Source: Gemmatales bacterium (GTDB lineage Bacteria > Planctomycetota > Planctomycetia > Gemmatales > HRBIN36). Taken from it: a DNA stretch of 64,000 nt. The stretch's first letter is position 1. Each line of letters starts with the position of its first letter. Below are positions 28,382 through 37,658 of the stretch, in pieces. Made by a program: the position numbers and the translations under genes. The notes beneath the pieces are model-generated. The model was not told the origin of the DNA and searched no databases. It was given only the letters and a program-made list of their open reading frames with translations. The stretch spans positions 1 to 64,000 of the forward strand of contig JANXCQ010000020.1 in NCBI GenBank assembly GCA_025060195.1, read 5' to 3'.

Positions 28382-29218
28382 TCAGCGAACCAACCACAGC
28401 CTCCAATGCTCCTGCGGCTGAGCAAGGATCGTCGCGGCGTCGGTCGACATAAGGTCCCCCTCATAGCCGACCGTTTGCAGAGCGTAGCCTGCGCGTTCGA
28501 TCTGGTGGAGCAGATTGGTGGTCTGCGGCGGGTCGCGTTGGAGGTGGAGTTCGAGGACGACGGCGGCCTGCGGGAAGCGGCGGAGCGCCTTGGGCATGCC
28601 TACCCAGACCAGGGCCTCCGCGCCCTCGGCGTCGATCTTCACCAGGTCGAGGCCGGGCCAGTCGGCGCAGAGACGGTCGAGCGTGATCGAGGGAACCTGG
28701 ATGGTCTGGCTGCGGTGGTTGTAGGCCCAACGTTCCAGCGAACTGGTGGCGAGGTCGCCTTTGTGCAGGAAGAAGTGCACGGTGCGATCGTAGAGGTTGC
28801 CGATCACCTTCGGGCAGATCTCGACGCCGCGGTGGCAGCCGTTCAGCGCCAGCTTCTGCGGCAGGTACGTCCCGGCCAGGACCGAGTTCGGCACGCAAGC
28901 GACGACGCGGCCTTCGGGGCCACAGCCGGCGACCATCAGCAACGTGTAGTAGCCGTAGTTCGCGCCGACATCGACGCACCACATGCCGGGCTGCAGGTAA
29001 CGAGCAATGGCCAGGGTCATCCAGGCTTCCCAGAAGCCGTCCAGCACCAGGCGCGGACCGAGCATCAGGTCGCGCGTATCCACGCACGCCAGGAAGTCGC
29101 CGAGCAATCGGCAGAGCAGGCGGTGGTCGCCGTAGTCGACGCCGTTGGCTCGGCGACGGCTGACCTCTTCCAACTCGGCGCGGTTCGACACCACATGCGA
29201 CGGCAGCGGCAGGATCAA
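28382..29218 (-). CDS. FkbM-family methyltransferase
   Basis: 278 residues, SAM-dependent. The SAM-binding motif is CVDVGANYGYYTLLM, followed by DLVKIDAEGAEALVW, which is diagnostic of FkbM (methylation usually of a sugar or polyketide hydroxyl). It overlaps the end of the upstream glycosyltransferase frame by four bases, so the two belong to one unit. With the Ser/Gly-rich fibre-like gene before them it may decorate a virion or surface protein. Frame is clean with TGA stop. Confidence 0.85.
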   Translation of the reverse strand: MILPLPSHVVSNRAELEEVSRRRANGVDYGDHRLLCRLLGDFLACVDTRDLMLGPRLVLDGFWEAWMTLAIARYLQPGMWCVDVGANYGYYTLLMVAGCGPEGRVVACVPNSVLAGTYLPQKLALNGCHRGVEICPKVIGNLYDRTVHFFLHKGDLATSSLERWAYNHRSQTIQVPSITLDRLCADWPGLDLVKIDAEGAEALVWVGMPKALRRFPQAAVVLELHLQRDPPQTTNLLHQIERAGYALQTVGYEGDLMSTDAATILAQPQEHWRLWLVR

Positions 29219-30473
29219 GCCTCCAAAGGGATGAACTCAATAGGTATGCGTTCGTGTTCAAGCCACTGACCCGTCCACACCCCATCGCCGTTGCGTTGCA
29301 GGTGGCAGGTCGGGCGATCCAGCCGGCTCAGCGTCAGGATGATGCGGCCATCGTCAATGTTCACATCCCAACGCCGTTCGCACTCAGCGGCTCCCTCGCC
29401 CACCTTGTTGCCCCTCTCGAGGCGCATCGGCCGCTCGTCGTAACCGACCCGGCGGTAGAGGAAGCTTTGACCGGTCAGTTCGGCGATGACTCGCTGTTCG
29501 GCGGGCGCCGGGTCGGGGTTGTGCCAGAGGACACCGTCCCAGCGCCGGCGCAGGTCGGCCACGAGGTTGAAGCAGAGGTCCTCGTTGGCCAGGGACGGTT
29601 GCGGCGGTTGCCGCCGCCGAGTTTCCACTTGTCCTGGCAGCGATGCTGAAACACGACTCTCCCTTCCAAGTCGTATTGGACGATGGTGTGCTGGTTCCAA
29701 CCGGGCGGATGTGTGGGCCTGGCGTACTCGGTGCCGAGGAGCCGCCAGGTGAGGTGGAAGCATTCCTTGTCGCCGTAGACGATGCGGAACACATAGTCGG
29801 AATGCTCTGCATACCAGAGGGCCATGCGGAGTTCACGCCAGCAGCGAGTCTTATCGATCAGGTACTGGCCCGACTCAAAGGCTACCTCCTCGTGGGCCCG
29901 CGGCACCATCCAGTCCATGCCGAAGATGGTCCAGACCTCCGGCTTCAAGGTCCAGCAGGCGTAGTCGGGCCAGAAGATCGCGCCATGCTCGTGGAACTGC
30001 GGCGTGTCGAAGAGATAGGTCGGGTCGCGGACGGGTCCGTTGTCGGCGTCGAGGAACACCACCTGGGCAAACGGCGAGTGAAGCGTGGAGTCGGGCTTCA
30101 ACTCCCAGCCGCACAGGATGCGGCAGGGGATGTCCTTCTCGAGCCTGCGGGCATCGACACATTCGACGCCCAGTGGCTTGAGCAGGCGCCGCATGTACGG
30201 ATCGCATTTGCCGTCGCCGAGATACCAGAGTTGGATGGGCAGCTTGCAGCCGAAGTCCCAGACCAGGTGGACGTTGACCCAGACACTCGGGAAGTACTTC
30301 AGCCCGCCGCCGGCGATGACGATGCCGCGGTTCTGAGAATAGGCGTGTCGGCTCGGCTTGAGACTGTCAGCGAAGCGGCGGGCCATGACGCAGTGGGCCT
30401 CGTTGACGTTGGGCCAGGAGGCCCAGCCTGCGGGCCACGGGCCGGGAACCGATGACTCGATCAGTGCCATCAT
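29215..30473 (-). pseudogene. Glycosyltransferase (GT-A, mannosyltransferase-like), one-base slip
   Basis: The N-terminal 300 residues include RGIVIAGGGLKYFPSVWVNV, PIQLWYLGD and QVVFLDADNGPVRDPTYLFD, a GT-A fold with a DxD-type metal site, resembling the MNN1/GT71-type putative mannosyltransferases. Near 29.61 kb, after GGGNRR, the frame slips by minus one and the C-terminal part continues as QPSLANEDLCFNLVADLRRR to 29215. The ATG at 30473 has AAAGGAG upstream. It overlaps the 3' end of the fibre-like gene. Active site residues remain, but the C-terminus is displaced as read. Confidence 0.65.
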
Positions 30474-31407
30474 CTCCTTTACCGACAGGTGTTGAGACGC
30501 AAGCGATTAATCCATGGACCTCAAACGAATAGCCACCTGACGAGAAGAGGGAGCCAAACATGATGCCTGACCCCGTTTTCGACTGGCAATCGAAGCTGGC
30601 GTTCGTTTCAAGTTGTGCACCAAAAGCACTTACCTCTCGCCATTTCCAGTTGCCTTGGCAGATGTGCGGAATCTCAACATTAGCTATACTTGTTGTCCAC
30701 ATTTCGTTCCCAACATATCTCATGATGTACTCGCCGTCCCATTGGCCGTCATAAGTACCTGTCAAGGTGGCTGTCAGCACCGGCGGTATACCTTGACACT
30801 CACATGTTGTGACAGCACCAGGGCGACCGCTCGCTCCAGTGTCGCTGCCATACTGCGACGCGGAAATGCCCGAACTAAGCGACCCGACACCACTGCTTGT
30901 GACAATCCCAATAGTGCCGCTCGACCCACTGACTCCGTGGATGCCGCTCGTGCCATCGGCTCCGCTCACACCGCTCGAACTGCTCGGGCCGGAACTGGCA
31001 CCGGACGAGCCGCTCATTCCCGAGCTCTGGCCTGAGGAACCACTCGAGCCGGACATCGCGCCAGAGCTTTCTCCTGAGGCACCGGAGCTGTGGCCCGAGG
31101 AGCCACTGGAGCCCGAGGAACCGCTCGAGCTGTGTGGACAGCAGGCGATGGTGTAGACCGGCATGCCGTCTTGTGGTGCCAGGCCGACGAAGCGCATCAG
31201 GTAGCGGCCGATGCGGGGGAACTCGCAGGTGGAGTAACCGAACCGCGACACGCCGTCGGCCATACCCAGGAACCGGGCCAGCAAGCGCGGCACGGACGTC
31301 TGGAACGCCGCCGGCCCAGAACCGGAGCCAGGGCAGCCGATGGCGAACAGCGGTACGTCGCCGTCCCGCCCCACGAACCGCGCCAGGTAGCGTTGCTGCG
31401 CGATCAT
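30367..31407 (-). CDS. Ser/Gly-rich, collagen-like tail-fibre candidate
   Basis: About 346 residues from ATG 31407, overlapping the TGA of the previous gene. The N-terminus (MIAQQRYLARFVGRDGDVPL) contains two similar LARF/LMRFVG units. A low-complexity block of about 75 residues follows, dominated by SSG and GxS triplets (SSGSSGSSGHSSGASGESSG, then similar). The C-terminal domain (ATLTGTYDGQWDGEYIMRYV onward) is Trp/Tyr-rich. This head-stalk-tip plan resembles phage fibres with collagen-like stalks. The last roughly 35 codons run through the start of the glycosyltransferase gene and look non-native, so the original stop may be lost near 30480. Confidence 0.6.
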   Translation of the reverse strand: MIAQQRYLARFVGRDGDVPLFAIGCPGSGSGPAAFQTSVPRLLARFLGMADGVSRFGYSTCEFPRIGRYLMRFVGLAPQDGMPVYTIACCPHSSSGSSGSSGSSGHSSGASGESSGAMSGSSGSSGQSSGMSGSSGASSGPSSSSGVSGADGTSGIHGVSGSSGTIGIVTSSGVGSLSSGISASQYGSDTGASGRPGAVTTCECQGIPPVLTATLTGTYDGQWDGEYIMRYVGNEMWTTSIANVEIPHICQGNWKWREVSAFGAQLETNASFDCQSKTGSGIMFGSLFSSGGYSFEVHGLIACVSTPVGKGDDGTDRVIGSRPVARRLGLLAQRQRGPLRHGPPLR

Positions 31408-32083
31408 TGGTTGATGTCCATCACCTTGCATGGGAAAAGCTTCTGCCAAGTCTGCGTGGCAACGTCGTAGCGCTGCACCTCGCCGGGGTAATAGCCGTGC
31501 TCGTCGGGCACGTTGCTGGTGATCAACACGTGGGCCTGGTAGTCGCCGTCGTCCAACCGCACGACGGCCCAGCGCTCCACGCCGCCGACTTCGTCGATCC
31601 ACAGCACGCATGCCAAGCCGTGTGGCACGTTCAGCAGCTTGCCGGTGTCCGCGTCGATGATTTCGGCGTGGTCGTAGAGTTGCTTGGGATCGATTCGCAG
31701 ACGCACGGGCACTACGCCGGCGATCACGGCTAAGCCGATCTTGCCGGCGGCGATCGGTTCCAAAAGGACGGCAAATTTGCCTTGGTGAAATTTCTGATCG
31801 GGGATAATCCTTTGAACGTCACCTGCCGCTTGAACTCGTCCAGATGATCGGCAGGCCGGATGATGGGATAGTCCAGGCCGAGGATAGCAAACCTGCCCTG
31901 ATCGGCTCCCGAAGCGTTCTTGACTTTGATAATGCCGCTTTGCCGGAAGAACGGAGAGGCCTCGGTGCCGAACCGTTTGTGTTGACGGATGGCCAGAGCG
32001 GCATCGAGGAAGGCGTTGTAGGCCTCGGCGGTGATCTCCAGCCGCTGGCCTGGCTGGACCTTCCTCAAGGCGTCGCCGGCCAT
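31404..32083 (-). pseudogene. Phage tail-region protein, split by a minus-one slip
   Basis: Starts MAGDALRKVQPGQRLEITAE at ATG 32083, which overlaps the stop of the upstream gene (TAATG). It reads to RQVTFKG near 31.81 kb, where the frame slips by minus one at TTCAAAGG, then continues IIPDQKFHQGKFAVLLEPIA to VMDINQ. The joined product is about 227 residues. Similar proteins occur before fibre genes in related prophages; function unknown. The slip site is identical to one in the neighbouring gene. Confidence 0.6.
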
Positions 32084-32872
32084 TAGGTGCCAATCCCCAA
32101 AAGTGCAAAATCCCCATGGGAGTAGACCTGCTCCACGTAGACCGCCGCCGGCTGTTTCACGAGGACGTTTTCATCCTCGATGTCCTGGTAGCGGACCCAG
32201 AGGTACTCCCAACCCTTCTTTTCGATGTCAGTGATCTCACCCACCGTCAGCCCCGTGGCGTTGGGACTGGCGGCGAAGCTGAACGTGATCTCCCAGTCGT
32301 CCTGGCCGCGTTGCGATCCCGAGGCACCCAAGAACAACACTTCCCCGGGGCAAAACCTTTGAACGGCGCGGCGTTGACCTTGCCCGTGACGGCGAACAGG
32401 GTGGCCTGGTAGGCCGGCGTGACCAGAGGCACGGGAATGGAGTACGTCTCCTTGAAGTGGTAGACCGGGATAGTGATGTCGGTGCCTTCGACCGAATCGT
32501 TGTTGACGCCGATGGCTCCCTGGAAGTCAGGCGGATCCTCGCCAGGTGGGGCGTAGCTGTTGACCGTCTGCAGGCTTTGGGTGATGTGCGTCGTGCCGCC
32601 GCCGGTGTCGAAGGAGAAGGACGACTCGCCGGGCTGTTTGGGTTCGCGTTTGCCGTAGCGAACGGGACTTCCGACAATCCGCCACCTTGGTGCGGGATGT
32701 GGTAGTTCTGAAAGACGAGGCCGGCGTACATGGCCGGAATCGTGGCCTCGACGGTCGCCCGCACCACGGCATCGCTTTTCGTGCCATCGACGACGTAGAT
32801 GAGGTCCCCGGACGGATTATCGATACCGACGGTGATTTCGCGGCTGTCGTAGCGTTCCATGATGACGGGCAT
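32083..32872 (-). pseudogene. Phage tail-region protein, two minus-one slips
   Basis: Starts near ATG 32872 or 32860 (MERYDSREITVGIDNPSGDL). The first slip is at TTCGC near 32.66 kb, after GGGLSEVPF, continuing YGKREPKQPGESSFSFDTGG. The second is at TTCAAAGG near 32.35 kb, after NAAPFKG, continuing FCPGEVLFLGASGSQRGQDD to LLGIGT. The joined product is about 264 residues. No enzyme motifs. Its place just after the tape measure and before the fibre suggests a baseplate or distal tail protein. Confidence 0.6.
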
Positions 32873-32881
32873 GGCTGGTCC

Positions 32882-34852
32882 TCAAGCGAAGACGAGTCCG
32901 GCATGTTGGGCTTCGCGGACGAGCTTGTCGGTGTTGTGGGCGATCTGCTCGCTGGCCCGGGCGGTGCGTTCCGCGAGGCTGTCGGAGCCTAGGCCGACCA
33001 CGGCGAAGGCGCTGAAGGTTCCCTTCACGTCGGTCTTGATCTCCGCCTCGTCCAGCCGTTCCAGGTCGAACTCGAGACGATGGGCCAGTTGGGCTTGGCG
33101 CTGGGCCGCTTCCACCTGCTCACGCCGGGCGGCCAGCTCGGCCGCCCGCTGCTCGAGCGCCCGCTATGCTGCAGCCATGCGCTCGTGGTCGGCGGCGTTG
33201 GCCGCTTCCATCTCGCGACGCCGCTGCCGACGCTCCTCTTCCTGCATCTGGTTCAGGGCGTCTTCCCGTTGCTGGCCCGCCTGTGGCGCCTCATCGAGGC
33301 GCTGGGCGCGTTCTTGCACTTGGCGGTCAAGGCGCGGATGGGATTGCCGGTTTTGCTCTTCGACCTCACGATTGAGCGCCTCGACTTCTTGTTGGGCCGC
33401 CTGGCGGTTGAACAGGTTCCGCACCCGGGCCCAGGCTCGGCGGAAGAAGGCGACAAACTCGTTGAAGGCCACGGTCAAGCCGTACACGAACCAATCCCAG
33501 CCGTCGGCCAGGGCGTTGACCACCGTCCAGAACGCCACTTCGATGTTGGTCCACGCCGAGTTGAAGGCCGGAGCGACGGCATAGACGGCGTCCCAGAACA
33601 GCTCGACGAACCAGCTTTTGAAGTGCCGCCAGGCTTAACTAATGGCGGCGAGGCCAGTTTCCCAGGCGACCTGGATGCCCCGCCAGGCGACTTCCATCGC
33701 TCCGGCCAGGTCGCCCGCCGCGATGGCGTCGCGAATGCCTTGCCACGTCGTGCTGGCAATGCTTGAAAGTTGCTCGAACCCTTGGCCCAGCGATGTCAGA
33801 GCCTGATGGCCTTCGTCGGTAGCCAGAAGCACAGCGGCGGCAAGACCGCCGACGACCGCAATGACCAGGCCGATGGGCGAAAGCAAGAACGCAAGGGCCA
33901 CACCCAGCAGCTTGACGGCAATCGCCGCAGCGGAGATGGCGAAGTTCACCAAGCCAATCGCCGCGCCCATGGCCGTGATGGCCGGACCCAACAGGAGCAG
34001 AGCCACGCCGATGGCGGTCAAGGCGGCGACCACGCCGGCCGCGATGGCGACCAGTTCGCGATTGCGATCGAGCCAGTCGCTGATCCGAGCCACGAGAGCT
34101 GCCACCAGTTGGGCGATCTGATGCAAGGTCGGGACCAGGGCGGCCCCTATGGCAAAGCCGAGCCGCTTGATCGTCTTCCAAAGAGTGTCCAGGGAGTCAC
34201 CAAAAGCCTCGGCGGCCTCGGCATCCTCCGAGCTCATGGTCAAGCCCAGTTGGCGGGCCTGCCGGCGCAACTCGCGGATGCCGTCCGCGCCGCCCGACAA
34301 GAGGGGGAGCAAGTTTGCTCCCGTCTTACCGAAGATCTCCAGGGCAATCGTCGCGCGATGGGCCGGGTTTTGAATCCGTGGCAGGCGGTCGGCGATCATT
34401 TCGAATTGCTGGTCGGGTGATAGGCCGGATAGGTCAGCAACGGTCAAACCGAGCCGGGCCAAGTTGCGGCGGGCCTCGGCCGAACCGCGGGCCGCCTCGA
34501 TGATGTTCCGGCTCATGGTGCGAAGGCCCTTCTCCAGGTCCTCCGCGCCGGAACCCGATTGCTCAGAGGCGTAACGTAACTCGGACAACGCCTCGACCGC
34601 CACGCCGGTGCGCTGAGACATGTCGAGCAGGTCGCTGCGCATGTCGGCGAACAGCTTGGCGGCTCCGAGGAAGGGTACCGCCAGGGTCACCCCCAGGCCC
34701 GCCAGCCGCGTGCCCACCGCCTGGATGCTCGCCCCCAAAGCCTTCAACCCGGCCGAGGCCGCCTGGAGGCCACGCACGAGCTTGTTGTCCTTGACGAAAA
34801 GCTCCACGCAGGCCGCTCCGGCGCGAATTCCCGAGGCAGAAGGCATACTCAA
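32882..34852 (-). pseudogene. Phage tail tape measure protein with two in-frame stops
   Basis: A full frame of 657 codons with TAA at 33635-33637 and TAG at 33164-33166. The N-terminus (LKALGASIQAVGTRLAGLGV, MRSDLLDMSQRTGVAVEALS) is typical of TP901/Mu-type tape measures and sets the tail length. Hydrophobic helices follow (LLLLGPAITAMGAAIGLV, LLGVALAFLLSPIGLVIAVV). The third part is a long coiled coil (QAAQQEVEALNREVEEQNRQ onward). The end EIKTDVKGTFSAFAVVGLG matches planctomycete prophage tape measures. Both stops sit where Gln fits. If they stop translation the protein ends at about 405 residues. Confidence 0.8.
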
Positions 34853-35549
34853 CTCCGTTCCACGAACACTTGCTTGAGCACCTCGATGGATGCCTTGCGC
34901 GCTGGCGGCTCAGGCTGGCGCAGGTACGGGTGGAAATCAGCCGGTTTGTAGGGCGTCGGTCGCTTGCGTGGGTCGCGGTGGCAGTTGGCCACCAAGGCCA
35001 TCCTGGACGCTGTATACGCCCATGCCTCGCGGCAACGGGCCTCGGCCATCAGGACGAGTTCGGCGAGGGTGAAGAGGCCGGGGTCGATGCCGAGCAGGCC
35101 GGCACAATGCCAAACGAGTGCATAGGCTTGTTCGCTTCGCGGTCGGCGTCGAAGTTCGCCAGCACGGCTTCCGCCCGCTCGATGATCCGCTGGCGAACGT
35201 TGCGGGCTTCGGTCAGGATCGTGGTCAGGGCCTGCGGACCCCGCGGGCTGGGGAAAAAATCGATCAACTGCTGCAAAAATGCTTCCGTCGCCCGGTGGGC
35301 GGCATCGCCGAACATGGCGCGGCCAAAATCCTCGTCGCTGACCTGGCGGGCGTTGGCTTCGTCCTGGCACAGGACATACAGGACATCGACTAGCTTCACC
35401 GGGTCGCCGAGTAATTGCCCCAGGCCTTTGAAGTGGTCGTCGAGCAATTGGTAGAGCTTGATCTAGAGCCGCCCCTGGACGCGCTTAATGGTGGCCACGT
35501 TGATGCCGATGATCCCGGTCCGTCCGGTGGCGTCGGTGAGGGTGTGCAT
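34849..35549 (-). CDS. Tail assembly chaperone pair in overlapping frames
   Basis: Frame A starts at ATG 35549 (MHTLTDATGRTGIIGINVAT), has an in-frame TAG at 35463-35465 (QGRL-stop-IKLYQLLDDHF), and ends at 35049. Frame B, entered by a minus-one shift near 35.14 kb, reads QAYALVWHCAGLLGIDPGLF to FVERS at 34849 with no start of its own. Position directly before the tape measure, plus extension through a minus-one shift, is the hallmark of gpG/gpGT-type chaperones. I see no canonical slippery heptamer, so either an unusual site is used or a base is missing. The TAG is most simply a nonsense mutation of CAG. Confidence 0.6.
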
Positions 35550-36570
35550 GTGCTTCCTCAGGGGGACACGCGAATCGGGATGGGGGTGGGTCGCTAGTCG
35601 TTATGGTCGGTGTTGCCTTGGTGGGGCCAGTGGCGGAGAGGGTCGGCAGGGAAACCCAGGCTTCCTCGGTGGTGGCGGCGTGCTGGGTGCGCCGGATCGC
35701 GGCCGTCGAGGCCCCCCACATAGCGACCTTGCGGCCCATGCCGCTGGCGCAGCAGACGACCGAGACCAATTCATTGGTGTCGGCGCGGAAGATGCCGCCT
35801 CCGGAGTCGCCACCGGAGACGCTCAGGGTCATCCGTAGTTGGCCGTTGCCATCCTCGCCAGCGGCGATCGCGCCGTCTTCGCGATTGCCCGGTTGATCGA
35901 CACCGTAACCCGTGTGCCAGATTGCCGTGCCCGGGTCGGGGTTCTTCGCGGCGATCAAGGCGTACGGCAGGTCAGCGATCGCGTCGTCGGTCACGCACCA
36001 GGCCACGTCGGGTCCTTTGTAGTGGGCCACGATGCGAATCCCGAGCGAGCGGCCGTCCTTCAAGGGGATTGTCCCCCGCGCTCCAACGCCGCTGACGCAG
36101 TGGGCAGCGGTCAGCACGTCCCACTTGCCGTCGGGCCGACGCAGGCCGATGACCGTGGCGGTGCAGCCGGCGTTGCCGAAGCGGATGCGGCCAATGGCAT
36201 TGACCGGGTCGAGCTTGCCCCCCTCCGGCGGCTTGGGTGGAGATGGCGAGCAGGGTTCGATGGTGACGCTGGTTCGCGCCTCCTCGACCGACAACGCTCC
36301 GTCGATGCTGGTGATGACCAGCAGTTCGACCTCGTAGGTGCCGGGGTGGGCGGCGAACTCCAAAAGGTGCCTGGGGGTGGTGGCCCGCTGCACGTTCTGG
36401 GCTGGGTAGACACGCCACATAAGCGCGGCTTTGGCATCGACCCCTTCGGCCTTGAGCCGGACGAGCTGGTGCGGTTTGTACTTCGTCTCGCCGACGATGC
36501 GGAGCGCATCCGCCCGCGCAGCACTTGGGGCGAAGGCCAGAACCAGACCAACCAACAGAACCGAACGCAT
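35485..36570 (-). CDS. Exported trypsin-like serine protease inside the tail module
   Basis: Signal peptide (MRSVLLVGLVLAFAPSAARA), an Ig-like region to about residue 105, then a chymotrypsin fold. The catalytic His is in VLTAAHCVSG, Asp in KGPDVAWCVTD and Ser in SGGDSGGGIF: a complete triad. Cys pairs (CTA/AHC, VVCCASG) would suit an extracytoplasmic place. The last roughly 55 codons cover the next gene and look non-native; a minus-one slip after EEAWVSLP would end at a TAG at 35594. It lies between the tail tube and tail chaperone genes. A secreted protease there is unusual: tail maturation, host entry or lysis are possible roles. Confidence 0.75.
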   Translation of the reverse strand: MRSVLLVGLVLAFAPSAARADALRIVGETKYKPHQLVRLKAEGVDAKAALMWRVYPAQNVQRATTPRHLLEFAAHPGTYEVELLVITSIDGALSVEEARTSVTIEPCSPSPPKPPEGGKLDPVNAIGRIRFGNAGCTATVIGLRRPDGKWDVLTAAHCVSGVGARGTIPLKDGRSLGIRIVAHYKGPDVAWCVTDDAIADLPYALIAAKNPDPGTAIWHTGYGVDQPGNREDGAIAAGEDGNGQLRMTLSVSGGDSGGGIFRADTNELVSVVCCASGMGRKVAMWGASTAAIRRTQHAATTEEAWVSLPTLSATGPTKATPTITTSDPPPSRFACPPEEAHAHPHRRHRTDRDHRHQRGHH

Positions 36571-36590
36571 GATGCCTCCTCCAAGTAAGA

Positions 36591-37032
36591 TCAGGGGACG
36601 ACGACCCAGGCCGGCGGCGTGACCGAGTACGTCGGCTTGACGGTGACGCTGACGGTGATGGCTTCCTCGAGGGGTTCGTTGCGGCTGAAGCTGGTGACCA
36701 TGCAGGTGGCCCGCAGGCCCTATGAGCCGGCGGCGGTGATGTCGCCTTCCATCACGGCGAACTCCATCGCGCCGCGGTTGAGGAAGGCGTCGCGGATGGC
36801 GGCGAAGTCGGCGTCGCCAGCGTTCCAGACCATCTCGAACTCAATGGAGGCATCCTTCCAGGTCGCCACCGTGGCCCGCCAGCCGTTGTTGCCGCGGGTG
36901 GTGACGTCGGCCTCGCCCGCCTCCAAGTTCAAGGTCACGTCCTTAAACGTTGGCGATTTCGTTCCACACCGGCGAGGCGAACGTGCCGGTGTTGCGGTAA
37001 AGCTTGGCATCGAGTCCGAGTCGAACACTCAT
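36591..37032 (-). pseudogene. Phage tail tube/major tail protein, slip plus TAG
   Basis: Starts MSVRLGLDAKLYRNTGTFAS at 37032. A plus-one slip after NEIANV leads to KDVTLNLEAGEADVTTRGNN and WRATVATWKDASIEFEMVWN, then an in-frame TAG at 36720-36722 and LRATCMVTSFSRNEPLEEAI to TGA 36591. Joined length about 147 residues, as for small tail tube proteins. The residue at the TAG fits Gln (TAAGS-stop-GLRA). It follows the HK97-gp10-like gene by four bases. Confidence 0.65.
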
Positions 37033-37035
37033 GGA

Positions 37036-37458
37036 TCACCTCAGGAAATCACGCCACAGGGCCGGCAGCTTTGGCTGCTCTTGCTCGAAGGCCGGTTGCA
37101 TGAATGGCCGGGGCCGATAGTGAGCACGACGTTTCTTGCCGCAGTCCGCGATCACCGCGTTGCCTCCGTGCTCCAGGAGCCGGGGCGCTGTGGACCCTTC
37201 CTTCGTCAGCGTCGGGCCGATGACGACGCTTCGGCGCTGTGGGTCAAAGGCGAACAGAATGAACTTCCGCAACAGGCCGGTGTGCGAATAGGGCGGCTGC
37301 CCGGGTGGGCTGGTCCCCTTGCGCTTGCGGATCGAGGTCCTGGCCCGCTGTCGCAGGAACGCCCCAAACTTTGACAGCACCCTCCGCGTACCGGCGTCCA
37401 CGGAGCGTTGCACCGTCGCGCGGTCGAAGAAGTTCCTTTGGGCAACTTGCAGCGTCAT
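37036..37458 (-). CDS. HK97 gp10-like head-tail completion protein
   Basis: 140 residues, clean frame. Begins MTLQVAQRNFFDRATVQRSV, then basic RKRKGTSPPGQPPYSHTGLL and ends RPFMQPAFEQEQPKLPALW. The G-x-PP-x-S-H-T-G-LL and RPFM-P-AFE patterns are those of HK97 gp10/minor tail-completion proteins. Position between connector and tail tube agrees. One of the few structural genes here without damage. Confidence 0.7.
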   Translation of the reverse strand: MTLQVAQRNFFDRATVQRSVDAGTRRVLSKFGAFLRQRARTSIRKRKGTSPPGQPPYSHTGLLRKFILFAFDPQRRSVVIGPTLTKEGSTAPRLLEHGGNAVIADCGKKRRAHYRPRPFMQPAFEQEQPKLPALWRDFLR

Positions 37459-37470
37459 GCCGATCAGAGC

Positions 37471-37590
37471 TCACCTCCACACGCGATAGCTCAGCGTGAG
37501 GATGCTCGTGAACTGGCGGAACTCGTGCAAGTTTTCCAGGGCCTAGACCGGTTCGTTGACCAGTACGATTTGGAATACAAGAGTGTCGTC
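37471..37590 (-). pseudogene. C-terminal stub of a head-tail connector protein
   Basis: Only about 39 codons remain: VFQIVLVNEPV, an in-frame TAG at 37543-37545, then ALENLHEFRQFTSILTLSYR to TGA 37471. Its N-terminus is replaced by the DUF3644 cargo. The stub shows where the cargo insertion cut the phage on this side. Confidence 0.5.
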
Positions 37591-37658
37591 GAAACGTGTA
37601 CAATTGTGGATGGCCAAAGTGATTGTGACTATCCGTTCATCTTGCATGTGAGGAAGGC

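Noticed and set aside
28259-30455. Long plus-strand frames opposite FkbM and the glycosyltransferase
   Set aside because: Mirror frames of recognised minus-strand enzymes, with no start signals or motifs.
30700-31150. Possible tandem DNA repeat array in the Ser/Gly block
   Set aside because: Low-complexity coding for SSG/GxS triplets explains it; units are irregular.
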